A stretch of 64,000 bases of DNA. It comes from G963662985 sp963662985. Lineage in GTDB: Bacteria; Chloroflexota; Anaerolineae; Anaerolineales; UBA11579. The stretch spans positions 62,001-126,000 of the forward strand of contig OY760066.1 in the NCBI GenBank assembly GCA_963662985.1. The letters are read 5' to 3'. Under the pieces are notes generated by a model. The model was not told where the DNA came from and made no database searches. It was given only the letters and a program-made list of their open reading frames with translations. Positions within the stretch are counted from its first letter, which is position 1. The number at the start of each line of letters is the position of its first letter. Shown piece after piece: positions 50,501-58,229 of this stretch. The translations under genes and the position numbers were made by a program.

Positions 50501-51165
50501 AAATATGATTCTTGTAGCAAATCTGGAGCTCCATGCTCTAAATTATAGAATTTCGAAAAGAAATCAGAAGAAATGCTATATAATGTTTCTTTAAATGGAT
50601 AAAGATCAATTTGTACAATTAATCCTTGAATAAAAAATAAAATCCCTAAAAATAATAAAAAGAAATTAATTAAATTCTTCGATGATTTTTCACTTAATTT
50701 TGATTTTGATATAAGAAACTTTTCAATCAAATCTGTAAAAATAATTATGCCTAAAAGCCCTAACCCCATAAGTGCATAATCTGTGAGAATATCCCCTGCC
50801 CAAATAAAATAACGATGTATTAAACCAAAAATCAGTAAGGCTATCATTCTTCTTAAAAAGTAAGGAGAAAATGACTCATTTTTCACTTTACATCTTCGCC
50901 ATTGAATTGCTGCTCCCCAGCCAAACATAAATGAAAAAAGTGTATAGAATTTAGTTTGAAGGAAAAATTGTTGGATAAATTGAAACACATTATCAAATGT
51001 ACTATATGCATCTAAATTTACATCTTGCACACCTAAAATTCCAGGAATATTGCATAGTAAAACACCAAAAAAGGCAAATCCACGAATCATATCCATAAAA
51101 TCTAATCGTTCAGATTTTTTGCTAGGTGTAATAGAGTAACTTTTATTCGGTATTGATTTTTCCAT
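44584..51165 (-). CDS. DUF418-like membrane domain fused to two M28-like pseudopeptidase domains
   Basis: 2193 aa. Residues 1 to about 540 are a polytopic domain of DUF418 (YeiB) type: MDMIRGFAFFGVLLCNIPG, LFSFMFGWG, IHRYFIWAGDILTDYALMG and near its end FGPFEWAWRCITYGK. A membrane segment follows (about 535-555), then an outside part. M28-like domain 1 (about 615-1010) starts GRNPGSEGS but lacks every metal ligand. A middle part (about 1300-1800) resembles a gluzincin peptidase without HExxH. M28-like domain 2 (about 1870-2190) with a PA-like insert keeps His1994, Asp2012, Glu2047 and Asp2074, but the general-base Glu is Gln2046 and the last His motif is missing. Peptidase activity is therefore unlikely; binding or sensing is more probable. 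It is the last gene of a four-gene operon with a peptide-type permease pair. Confidence 0.82.
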   Translation of the reverse strand: MEKSIPNKSYSITPSKKSERLDFMDMIRGFAFFGVLLCNIPGILGVQDVNLDAYSTFDNVFQFIQQFFLQTKFYTLFSFMFGWGAAIQWRRCKVKNESFSPYFLRRMIALLIFGLIHRYFIWAGDILTDYALMGLGLLGIIIFTDLIEKFLISKSKLSEKSSKNLINFFLLFLGILFFIQGLIVQIDLYPFKETLYSISSDFFSKFYNLEHGAPDLLQESYLQMVGERIKTLPQLIPSLFYTSRATFHLFIFGFLAGRINFYSNYQKNFKIYRTIFWIGLIIGIPMNYIFTVSRLHSTVTILGMSRKEMFYIGTRFGALAFSQMYISSFILLTHKKAGYGKAALKIYNNKKHAKNFMFFLIVFLLLNFYLHYKNIISFSVYDWKNDVYKILIGILIAGVIYYLLTFSAFDKNKWQNRLSYLAPMGKMAFTVYLTHSIVFTFLSAHYGLSWYGELGPAAVFFIGIGYYLFLLIFSSFWLSRFRFGPFEWAWRCITYGKIQPIKIDQGSEKRQLNWFEKHLVPFTNKIPSIYPILILTVIATGISVGFVKWNRNLEERKITIPFEVYNEIKPIEELLSSTTNLDTSSKNSSIVSVTNEFNYIQRKELINQISIENIKNNINAWISDEYNGRNPGSEGSSLFIDQLVNELKSININSFEELSYIHEFKFSYPKYLTSSFFKLTFMDGSTKEYTLNQDFSYLSGSYSDEGIASSEVIYLNYCHHDDFDDINVLDKVILCKYEDPTNSARYALEHGAAALLLISIGDQKPDNGIAFQSDWVPIGLPVVQVFNQLAQDLLDLTGLKPIDLDLYQESQTLNVYADLSFDFTNENQECNVDCIGKNVYAFIPGRGDIKINTTHIIAVSINGLGEITNSVSHSLTNTAFILEMLRVWQNSGYIPNQNVLIAFTDANFGPGQNYGLYELTNQKMIGKDQIESFLFIDGMGKNSTVICSDGSRYNSSLSQVAQTNEWEFQTCNSILNERIKAQDYPANLIAFINSDSGYLSNNFLDDNIDLISYDALEIQSKALFETIIENIELRLEIQTIVNQISRAAVNQNSEEFNKYIDLDNPFLQDWFNAAKTNEQDNIIRALDISVENVELIDDYLVADLHLSRQLSKNEVSISKEVKESDSRIKFILDNDTWKWQGPYLPYQYISEDESLIINSYTNLSWDLQRVSESFNNYIHKIEFDYALGTYDTYEINITAGDDTDILNPTLLDFGPLFDERTIIAHQNQIQLSGINADYEPTFFRSLNSFDWVLSDKRLLEIISHIIFQNNFIANDIKPNIQIELQANYKAEYPWYSNIIEQFNRAIYVDKDLSRIPDDYNPIGTFQYLKSVVGWDGIQRMIHEYSLTCFSQQKCSDQGWDQFVKNELGLKDNLQFVWRDLWQDRIQNNESDLADIFYSREKALKNHNLDDYLKTINSDNKTFLNENIIWYESLNKYDYYDISYDYQIIDYVANGILVETNTIIKYNNDESNKDQRTDKEYFYFRFTENNKLIADSLAFYKLESENFIVQYQSGLYQEAKDAIEYAESINELATNLINYMPENKQTIRLYNDEKAILEFMPYDFGTETYLYTEKDQSIRILTLEEDDFDFKHSILLQGITENLLAEKGVENQWLRKGSSIYFSNMIDNGVTEKQINTILFRVFSDYNHDRLQNISTYQDPIYQDDKYLQKSLRFEAFDTIQFFVEKFGHDELIKIIDSIIEGETVDSFFENELRYSLPKFDSEWQTRLVLGNGTDRTLSIANSFDVDNVLDIMNYLSDENTQGRQAGSDENLQVAEYIAKQFSDLGLQPVNGNYMYLQPFEIQYFEQLAIPTISISDLFTKETIGFLDYRDHFTYLNLNENVLTPIEGEVIYLLDKDYSSPAFEGKILVSTYREETFENDIKRANDNNAAALFLVSDKSKKEEIYAKMPINYYWNENNPTPVFEITSAGYSKLLEYTDTTRIDLNNSSLTLPTKKIVHINTNIAKPEKRIAQNVIGFIPGTDLNRKNEIYLLSAHYDFVGNDPDGLVYSGWNDNASGIATMLEIFQSWKDNDYHPGASVLVVAWDAQELGQLGSEYYLINPIFPIDNIKGMIQLDSVAYGDGYYLEAFGDWQQNASILLGLTRGAEAMGVRLKIQLNNTLVYWGLGANTIQDSQFQGVSDQLPFKDADVNAVLIDWLGASENNLPDILLKKPIEKNIYSVGQLTSYTMMMLLGE

Positions 51166-51184
51166 AATTAACTCACAAATTTAA

Positions 51185-51538
51185 TTATTGTTCGATATGA
51201 TATTCTTCACTTTCGACTATATAAACAAATTTCGATTGAACCCAACCTTTAATATTTTCATCTTGCAAATAAATTTGATACCATGAAATTTCTTCATTTT
51301 TTATTGAATCTAGGACTTCAACAATATCTTGATCATTTAAGACATATAACACATTTGCATTTTTGCTTGGTTGACTATGAACTGTTACAACATCACTTTT
51401 TTGTTGCACCACTCCTTCAATTATAGGCGGTAATGTGTTTTCATCTTTTATCAATAATAACCTGTATCCAATAAATAAAGATAAAAAAATAAAAAATAAT
51501 ATAAAATAAAACAAGAGAGTAGATTGTTTCTTTTTCAT
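51185..51538 (-). CDS. Membrane-anchored SH3b-like protein
   Basis: 117 aa. One N-terminal membrane segment (about 7-28) precedes a domain of about 65 residues with the bacterial SH3 pattern: VHSQPSKNANVLYVL, an acidic turn, WYQIYL and a closing KGWVQSKFVYIVE. SH3b domains usually bind cell-wall peptides or other ligands outside the membrane. It lies 9 bases after the permease-M28 gene and 19 bases before the DUF418-M28 gene, so it belongs to this operon and may help to bind the same ligand. Confidence 0.75.
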   Translation of the reverse strand: MKKKQSTLLFYFILFFIFLSLFIGYRLLLIKDENTLPPIIEGVVQQKSDVVTVHSQPSKNANVLYVLNDQDIVEVLDSIKNEEISWYQIYLQDENIKGWVQSKFVYIVESEEYHIEQ

Positions 51539-51547
51539 ATGTTCATC

Positions 51548-54088
51548 CTAAAAATCGTCCAAGCGAGCCATTCTAGATAGAATAAAAGTTACTATCTTAC
51601 CATATTGCTCTAATTTAACTTCTTCGATTTTATCTATTGTATCTGCTGTAGGATCTGTTTCTATTGAATCATTCCAGCGTAAAGTAATAGTATTTAAATC
51701 TGAAACATTTAATTCATTTTTATAATTGTCATTTGATGAAAGATCTTCGATTTCAATATTTTTAAATGTTTTTAAAATTTTTTCTGTTAATTCAGGATAG
51801 TCACTAGTTATTTGTAATTTATCACCACCTGCTCCAGCATAATCTAAATCTAATACTATTGTTGGATAAACATGAGAACTCATAAGCGGTGTAAGTAAAT
51901 ACCGAAAATTATTAGGATCTTCCATAAATTCATTTTTAATTTGACCGTCTAATTGAGAATCTCCCCAAGCTATAAAAAGGATTGACCTTCTTGGATCAAG
52001 TTTTTTTTCTTTCCATAAATCTGAAATTTCCAAAATTGTAGCAACACCTGAAGCATTATGATTTAAGTTATTATAAATTGTTCCATCTGGATCTCTCCCT
52101 AATCCATCATAAGAAGTATTTACAATAATTAATTGATCATATATATTTAAATCTTGTCCCATATAATAACCCATGACTATTGGAACTTGTACTTCTTGAG
52201 GTTCTGAAAGTTGTATAGATATTTTTGCTTTAGTAGAGAGATTAATAGAAAACCAACCAAGTCCTGTTTTTGTAGAATTATCTTGGTTAAATAAGTCTGA
52301 GAGAGTTAGTTGATCTGATTCTATAATTTTTGCAGCAACGTTTGGTCTCACTTTTAGAATTGGAATTTGAGGATTCCTTAAATAGGTTTGAAAATCTGAA
52401 TCAACACGGTATTGAGACCTAATATCATCTCTTTGATCACCTGAAATAATTATGACTGCTTGAGCTCCTCTAATTTGAGCTTCTTCCAAAAATCGATCTG
52501 GTAAGTTACTTTCTAAGACAACCACTATTTTTTCTCTTAAATCCAAATCAGCAAAGATTAGAGCATTATCTGCATTGAATTCAGAATTGAAGCCAAAGAA
52601 AACCATATCAGCAAACGCATCTCCTGAACCACCATGACTTTCAGTAACAAACCCAAAATCAATTTGATGATGATATGATGCTAATTCTTCACCTGTATTT
52701 GAATAAATTTTTAAAATTGGTTGCTCATTTAAATCAACAATTTTTGTATCTATATCCATTTGATATTGGTTTTTAGAATAACCAGGATCTAACTCATTTT
52801 CTTTGAAGAGTGAAGCAATATAGCCGGCAGCTACAAATCCATCCTGAGTCCCTGCCCTTCTGCCATTCATAGAATTCATATCTTCAAGAAATGAATATGC
52901 TTCTGATGAATCATATTCATTTGCAATTTCTTTAATCCATGGTTCTGCACCTGTTGTATTAACTACATAAACAGTTGCTAAAGCTATTCCGACTAATACA
53001 TAGATCATTTTTTTGCTTAGGAGAAATGATGTATTGATACTATAATGATCCATAATATTCCGCAGGCCCTCTCCCAATGAGGTAAAACCAAGTACTGAAA
53101 TTGCAAAAGCGGAAGCTGATGGCATAATAATATATGGCCTTGATCTTAACCATCGGAATCCCTCTGCTAACATAGCCCCCCATTCCGCTTCTTCAACCAT
53201 TGTAATTGTTTCTGTTCTACCAATTTCTTGAATAAGCATCGCCTCATAACCACCACCCACATACACTCCAAGAAATGCCAATTCACCTAATAACATTAAT
53301 ACAGCACCCATTTCAAGAAACATAACAACAAAGAGCCTAGGAAGAATATTTGGTAAAATGTGTCTAATAGCAATTTCTTCATCTCTAAGGCCGATAGATT
53401 TTGCGCCTTCAATAAAAACCGCATCTTTTAATACTAAAAATTCACTTCTTACAAATTGAGCAATTTCTGTCCAGCCTGTTATTGATAATGCAACAATAAA
53501 AACAATCAACCCTCGTGAAATATCAAGCGCATAAATCAAAATCATACTAATTAATAATGTTGGAATTGCTGATAAAACACCGATTGAACCCATTACTAAT
53601 TTATCTAACAATGAATCTTTTTTAAATCCAGCAAGCCCACCTAAAACCACACCAATTAAAATTCTTGAAAGAGTTATAAAAAGACAAGCAATTAGAGTAT
53701 TCCTTGCCCCAAATAAAAGCATACTAAACAGATCAGCACCATATTGATTTGTTCCAAAATAATATTCTTTACTTGGATAAAAAGGCGGCTGAATATACTC
53801 CTCCGATTCTGCATCATAATGAGGGAGAACATTTGGACCGGTAATATATGGGTTTTGCGTTGCAAAAGATGGACCCAAAATAATTAAAAAGATAAGGAAA
53901 ATAACAATAATTGAACCTAACATTAAAGGAAAATTTGTTAGTATTTCTTTCCAAGTTAGTTTGGATCGCAAACCACCAGGAGCTTGATATTTTTCATCTT
54001 CAATATTTTGTTGATCTTGAGAATTCAAATTTTGTAAATTCGATTTTGGATTTAAAACAAATCCTGTTATTTTTTTAAGAAGCTCCAT
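51548..54088 (-). CDS. DppC-type permease fused to extracytoplasmic PA/M28-like pseudopeptidase
   Basis: 846 aa, against about 300 for a normal DppC. Residues 1 to about 340 are an OppC/DppC permease (N-terminal segment, FGTNQYGADLFSMLLFGAR, EAA loop EGAKSIGLRDEEIAIRHILP). An extra membrane segment (about 352-372) would carry the rest outside. The outside part begins GRRAGTQDG (about 409) as M28 peptidases do, has a PA-like domain, and then an M28 fold in which the metal ligands are lost: Ser659 replaces His, His677 replaces the bridging Asp, and Ser711-Gln712 replace the Glu-Glu pair. It overlaps dppB-like gene by 14 bases. A permease with a dead peptidase as built-in receptor is the best reading; ATPase and binding protein are not encoded here. 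Confidence 0.85.
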   Translation of the reverse strand: MELLKKITGFVLNPKSNLQNLNSQDQQNIEDEKYQAPGGLRSKLTWKEILTNFPLMLGSIIVIFLIFLIILGPSFATQNPYITGPNVLPHYDAESEEYIQPPFYPSKEYYFGTNQYGADLFSMLLFGARNTLIACLFITLSRILIGVVLGGLAGFKKDSLLDKLVMGSIGVLSAIPTLLISMILIYALDISRGLIVFIVALSITGWTEIAQFVRSEFLVLKDAVFIEGAKSIGLRDEEIAIRHILPNILPRLFVVMFLEMGAVLMLLGELAFLGVYVGGGYEAMLIQEIGRTETITMVEEAEWGAMLAEGFRWLRSRPYIIMPSASAFAISVLGFTSLGEGLRNIMDHYSINTSFLLSKKMIYVLVGIALATVYVVNTTGAEPWIKEIANEYDSSEAYSFLEDMNSMNGRRAGTQDGFVAAGYIASLFKENELDPGYSKNQYQMDIDTKIVDLNEQPILKIYSNTGEELASYHHQIDFGFVTESHGGSGDAFADMVFFGFNSEFNADNALIFADLDLREKIVVVLESNLPDRFLEEAQIRGAQAVIIISGDQRDDIRSQYRVDSDFQTYLRNPQIPILKVRPNVAAKIIESDQLTLSDLFNQDNSTKTGLGWFSINLSTKAKISIQLSEPQEVQVPIVMGYYMGQDLNIYDQLIIVNTSYDGLGRDPDGTIYNNLNHNASGVATILEISDLWKEKKLDPRRSILFIAWGDSQLDGQIKNEFMEDPNNFRYLLTPLMSSHVYPTIVLDLDYAGAGGDKLQITSDYPELTEKILKTFKNIEIEDLSSNDNYKNELNVSDLNTITLRWNDSIETDPTADTIDKIEEVKLEQYGKIVTFILSRMARLDDF

Positions 54089-54995
54089 TTGACTTCTCCT
54101 CTCTCATCCTTGGATCAACGATTCTATATAATAGATCTAAGAGCAAGTTCAATAATAATATTGATAATCCTATAGAAAGCCCCAGCAGAGCAACATAATA
54201 ATCTTTATCATCTTTAATTGCATTAAGCATTTCATACCCTACTCCTTGCCAAGAAAAAAAGTATTCAACAACTGGCAAAGAACTTAAAGAAAATCGAAGT
54301 GATACTCCAATTGCTGTAAACAAAGGTACAAAAATATTTTTTAAAGCATGAATAAAAATTGTTCTTTTTTGTGTTAGTCCTTTTGCATAAGCAGTTCGAA
54401 TATAATCTTGATTCATAATATCTCTCAAGCTATTATTCATTGCTCGAATTAAATAAGCAATTGGTCTTGCAGACAGGACAAGAACAGGAAGCGTCAAATG
54501 GCGATAATCCCAACCAACACCCATTAAACTAAAAACGCGGTGCCCCAATAATTTAGTAAGTGATAATGATCCTTGTTGGAATAAAATACCTGCAAAAAAA
54601 GAAGGCATTGCAATTCCAAAAATAGTAAGCCCAACTAGTAAACCCGCAACCCATTTTTTCTTACTAACAGCTGCTATAATTCCTCCACCAAAACCTATTA
54701 AAATGGAAAACCCCATTGTAATCGCAAGAAGACCAAAACTATTCATATAAGCATCTTTCAAAAGATCTTTTGCAGGAACAAATCCACTTCCTTTACTAAT
54801 ATCACTTAAATCATTAGTTACAATATCTTTTAATAATGATATAGTCTGGTTCCAAGCTTTAATACTATTTCGAATAAAATCAATATCAATTTTGCCAGGT
54901 GTATCCATCATATTCATTCCTAAGAATATAAAAAAAACAACGACAAAAGATATAGCAAGAATATATAAAATTCTTTGAATAAAAAACTCTTTCAT
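54075..54995 (-). CDS. DppB-type peptide ABC transporter permease
   Basis: 306 aa, typical length for OppB/DppB. An N-terminal membrane segment with the usual IQRILYILAISFVVVFFIF pattern is followed by five further segments, and the EAA loop is visible (YAKGLTQKRTIFIHALKNIF). GGAG precedes the ATG. It is the first gene of the minus-strand operon and overlaps the permease-M28 fusion gene, with which it would form the transmembrane heterodimer. The large outside loop after the first segment is somewhat shortened and divergent. Substrate is unknown; this family carries peptides, nickel or oligosaccharides. Confidence 0.88.
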   Translation of the reverse strand: MKEFFIQRILYILAISFVVVFFIFLGMNMMDTPGKIDIDFIRNSIKAWNQTISLLKDIVTNDLSDISKGSGFVPAKDLLKDAYMNSFGLLAITMGFSILIGFGGGIIAAVSKKKWVAGLLVGLTIFGIAMPSFFAGILFQQGSLSLTKLLGHRVFSLMGVGWDYRHLTLPVLVLSARPIAYLIRAMNNSLRDIMNQDYIRTAYAKGLTQKRTIFIHALKNIFVPLFTAIGVSLRFSLSSLPVVEYFFSWQGVGYEMLNAIKDDKDYYVALLGLSIGLSILLLNLLLDLLYRIVDPRMREEKSNGAS

Positions 54996-55112
54996 TAATC
55001 TCCAGTAAAAAATTGATATAGAAATTATAGTCGAAAATAAAATAAATGTTTATTATTCTAAAGATAATATGTTAGTATACTTATATAGAATTATCTTAGA
55101 AAGATTTGGTAT

Positions 55113-56216
55113 ATGAAGAAAATTTTAATGATAGGGAACACTGATTACAGTATATATATTTACCGTAAAGAGCTTGTTCAAAGTCTTATATCAAAAGGTT
55201 ATAAAGTGATTATATCATCACCAAATGGCGATCGAGTTCCTTTATTAAAAAAGATGGGATGTGAATTTATTGAAACCAATGTTTCTTCATATAGTATAAA
55301 TCCCCTTAATGAAATTAAATTATTGATTAACTATATTGGAATTATAAAAGAAAACAAACCCGATGTAATTTTAACCTATACTATCAAACCAAATGTTTAT
55401 GGAGGTTTTGCAAGTAAAATTACAAAAACTCCATATATAAGTAATATTACAGGATTAGGGTCAGCAATTGAAAATGGTGGCTTTCTTAAATTAATATCTA
55501 TATTATTATTAAAAATAAGTTTAAGTAAAGCTAAAGTTATTTTCTTTCAGAATGAATCAGATAAGGTGTTTCTAAATAAAAAGCAAATAGGATTAGACAA
55601 CGGAATTCTAATACCTGGTTCAGGTGTAAATCTTATCGAACATCAATTTGAAGATTACCCAACAGAAAGCAACCCGCTTCAATTTAGTTTTATCTCAAGA
55701 TTAAAAAAAGAAAAAGGACTTGAACTTTTTATTGAAGCAGCGAAATATTTCACTAAAAAACATTCGGATATAATATTTAATATTGCTGGTTTTGCAGGTG
55801 ATGAAAAATACCATGGTATATTGTTAGATCTACACGAAAAAAGAATAATAAATTATTGGGGTAAATTATTAAACGTGCATAACTTAATTAAACAATCACA
55901 CTGTATAGTTCATCCAACATATTATCCTGAAGGAATGTCTAATATTTTATTGGAAGGAGCTGCAACGGGTAGACCTTTAATCTCTACAAATCAACCTGGA
56001 TGTGCTGAAATAATTGATGATGGCGTTAATGGTTTTTTGATAAAGAAGAACGATCTAAATGATTTAATTCAAAAAATTGAACTTTTTATTAAACTTGACT
56101 ATGATCAAAAAGTGGAGATGGGGAAAGTGGGTAGAATAAAAATAGAGAAAGAGTTTAGTAGAGAAATAATAACAAATTTGTATGTTAAGTACATTGAAAA
56201 TTATTCTACTATCTAA
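55113..56216 (+). CDS. Family 4 glycosyltransferase (PglA/CapM-like)
   Basis: 367 aa, GT-B fold. The N-terminal half has the GT4 acceptor-side pattern with TYTIKPNVYGG and ITGLGSAI; the C-terminal half has the nucleotide-sugar E-x7-E motif (EGMSNILLE) and GRPLISTNQPGCAEIIDDG. It transfers a sugar from a nucleotide donor onto a growing, probably lipid-linked glycan on the cytoplasmic face. It is transcribed away from the permease-M28 operon and leads the rfbB-rfbA genes. Linkage and sugar cannot be told from sequence. Confidence 0.85.
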   Translation: MKKILMIGNTDYSIYIYRKELVQSLISKGYKVIISSPNGDRVPLLKKMGCEFIETNVSSYSINPLNEIKLLINYIGIIKENKPDVILTYTIKPNVYGGFASKITKTPYISNITGLGSAIENGGFLKLISILLLKISLSKAKVIFFQNESDKVFLNKKQIGLDNGILIPGSGVNLIEHQFEDYPTESNPLQFSFISRLKKEKGLELFIEAAKYFTKKHSDIIFNIAGFAGDEKYHGILLDLHEKRIINYWGKLLNVHNLIKQSHCIVHPTYYPEGMSNILLEGAATGRPLISTNQPGCAEIIDDGVNGFLIKKNDLNDLIQKIELFIKLDYDQKVEMGKVGRIKIEKEFSREIITNLYVKYIENYSTI

Positions 56217-56292
56217 TTTTATTAACAAAGGCATTCTATTAATTTCTCCTATGTTATAATTTAAATTAAAAAAATATACTGAATAGGTTGTT

Positions 56293-57357
56293 ATGAAAAT
56301 ATATTTGATTTCTGGTGGTGCTGGTTTTATTGGTTCTAACTATATACATTATTTGTTTAATAAATATATGGATAATATTTTTATTATAAATATAGATAAA
56401 TTAACTTATGCTGGAAATTTAGGGAACCTAAAAGGATTAGAAATCAGAAAAAATTATAAATTTGTTCATGGAGATATTTGTGACTCTAGTTTAATAAATA
56501 ATATTTTTAATATTTACAACATTGATTATGTTGTCAATTTCGCAGCAGAAAGTCATGTTGATAGAAGCATTAAAGATGCAGAAGTTTTTATCAAAACCAA
56601 TGTATTAGGAACACAAGTGTTATTAAATGCTGCAAAACAAACATGGGAAAAAGATAACTCTTTTAGTAATGGGAAAAAATTTCTTCAAATTTCAACTGAT
56701 GAAGTATATGGTAGTTTGTCAGAAACTGGGTTATTCACTGAAAACACTCCTTTAGACCCACATAGCCCTTATTCAGCTAGTAAAGCTTCTGCAGATTTAT
56801 TAGTAAAATCTTTTTTCGACACCTTCAATTTTCCAATTAATATAACAAGATGCTCAAATAACTATGGAGAATATCAATTTCCAGAGAAATTAATTCCCTT
56901 AATTATAAATAATGCAATCAATTATAAAAAATTACCTATCTATGGAGATGGAAAACAAATAAGGGATTGGTTATATGTAAAAGATCATTTGGAAGCTATA
57001 GAACTTGTTCTTAGAAATGGGAAAATTGGAGAAGTATATAATATTGGAGGAAATAACGAAAAAGAAAATATATTTCTTGTCAAAAAAATAATTCAGGTTT
57101 TACAAGATGAGGTAAATGATAAAAATATTTCTAATAAACTTATTGAATATGTCAATGATCGTTTAGGACATGATCGAAGATATGCAATTGATGCAAGTAA
57201 AATTAAAAATGATTTGGGATGGATTCCAAAAGTTCCCTTCGAAGAGGGAATTCGATTAACTATACATTGGTATCTAAAAAATAAACAGTGGCTAAATGAA
57301 ATAACAACTGGAGAATATATGGAATATTATTCGTCAATGTACGGAGAGAAAAAATGA
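56293..57357 (+). CDS. rfbB: dTDP-glucose 4,6-dehydratase
   Basis: 354 aa extended short-chain dehydrogenase. The NAD-binding GGAGFIGS is at residues 8-15, the catalytic STDEVYG gives Thr135, Asp136 and Glu137, and YSASK gives Tyr160 and Lys164. RSIKDAEVFIKTN and RCSNNYGEYQFPEKLIP are family signatures. It turns dTDP-glucose into dTDP-4-keto-6-deoxyglucose, the branch point for deoxy- and amino-deoxysugars. It overlaps rfbA by four bases. No rfbC or rfbD follows, so the product probably goes to an aminosugar rather than rhamnose, at least within this window. Confidence 0.95.
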   Translation: MKIYLISGGAGFIGSNYIHYLFNKYMDNIFIINIDKLTYAGNLGNLKGLEIRKNYKFVHGDICDSSLINNIFNIYNIDYVVNFAAESHVDRSIKDAEVFIKTNVLGTQVLLNAAKQTWEKDNSFSNGKKFLQISTDEVYGSLSETGLFTENTPLDPHSPYSASKASADLLVKSFFDTFNFPINITRCSNNYGEYQFPEKLIPLIINNAINYKKLPIYGDGKQIRDWLYVKDHLEAIELVLRNGKIGEVYNIGGNNEKENIFLVKKIIQVLQDEVNDKNISNKLIEYVNDRLGHDRRYAIDASKIKNDLGWIPKVPFEEGIRLTIHWYLKNKQWLNEITTGEYMEYYSSMYGEKK

Positions 57358-58223
57358 AAGGAATAATTTTAGCAGGTGGCGCAGGGACAAGATTACATCC
57401 TATCACTTTATCGGTATCAAAACAGATTCTTCCAGTTTATGATAAACCAATGATATATTATCCACTTTCTGTATTGATGCTTTCGGGCATTCAAGAAATA
57501 TTAGTTATTTCAACTCCAAGAGATATTGACTTATATAAAGAATTACTTAATGATGGACAACAATTAGGAATATCAATTTCATATGCTACTCAAAATCATC
57601 CAAATGGTTTAGCAGAAGCCTTTCTGATAGGTGAAAAATTTATAGCAAATGATAGAGTTGTTTTAATTCTTGGTGATAATATTTTTTTTGGTTCAGGATT
57701 TGTAGATAAATTAAGAAATGCTGCAAACAATATTAATTATGCAACAATATTTGGATATCAAGTGCGAGATCCTCAAAGATATGGCGTTGTTGAATTTGAC
57801 AAAAATCTTAAAGTTGTAAGCATTGAAGAAAAACCTGTTCACCCTAAAAGTGATTATGCAGTTCCTGGTTTATATTTTTATGATAATGATGTAGTTAAAT
57901 TAGCAAAAAGCATAAAACCATCATCTCGTGGTGAATTAGAAATAACTACTTTAAATAATATCTATTTACAACAAGGTAAATTAAAAGTCGAATTACTTAG
58001 CCGTGGTATTGCTTGGATGGATACAGGGACTCACGATAGTTTGCTTGATGCAAGTAATTTTGTTCATGCAATACAAAAAAGACAATCAAAATATGTAGCA
58101 TGTATTGAAGAAATTGCATATAGAATGAATTACATATCAAAGAATCAATTATTAAAACTTGCTGAATTATATAATAAAAATGAATACGGTAAATATCTGA
58201 TTAATATTTCAGAAACAGAATAA
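57354..58223 (+). CDS. rfbA: Glucose-1-phosphate thymidylyltransferase
   Basis: 289 aa, normal RmlA length. The N-terminal nucleotide-binding motif GGAGTRLHPIT (residues 8-18) and KQILPVYDKPMIYYPLS are diagnostic, with LGDNIFFG and the late LSRGIAWMDTGTHDSLLDA. It makes dTDP-glucose from glucose 1-phosphate and dTTP, the substrate of the dehydratase encoded just before it. The enzyme of this family is usually inhibited by the end product. It ends seven bases from the convergent flippase gene. Confidence 0.95.
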   Translation: MKGIILAGGAGTRLHPITLSVSKQILPVYDKPMIYYPLSVLMLSGIQEILVISTPRDIDLYKELLNDGQQLGISISYATQNHPNGLAEAFLIGEKFIANDRVVLILGDNIFFGSGFVDKLRNAANNINYATIFGYQVRDPQRYGVVEFDKNLKVVSIEEKPVHPKSDYAVPGLYFYDNDVVKLAKSIKPSSRGELEITTLNNIYLQQGKLKVELLSRGIAWMDTGTHDSLLDASNFVHAIQKRQSKYVACIEEIAYRMNYISKNQLLKLAELYNKNEYGKYLINISETE

Positions 58224-58229
58224 ACTCAT

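Noticed and set aside
44584..51165. Calling the 2193-aa protein an active M28 aminopeptidase
   Set aside because: The catalytic Glu is replaced by Gln2046 and the last His motif is absent in the better domain; the other domain lacks all ligands.
56293..58223. Rhamnose biosynthesis operon
   Set aside because: Only rfbB and rfbA are present; rfbC and rfbD are absent, and an aminotransferase and acyltransferase lie nearby instead.
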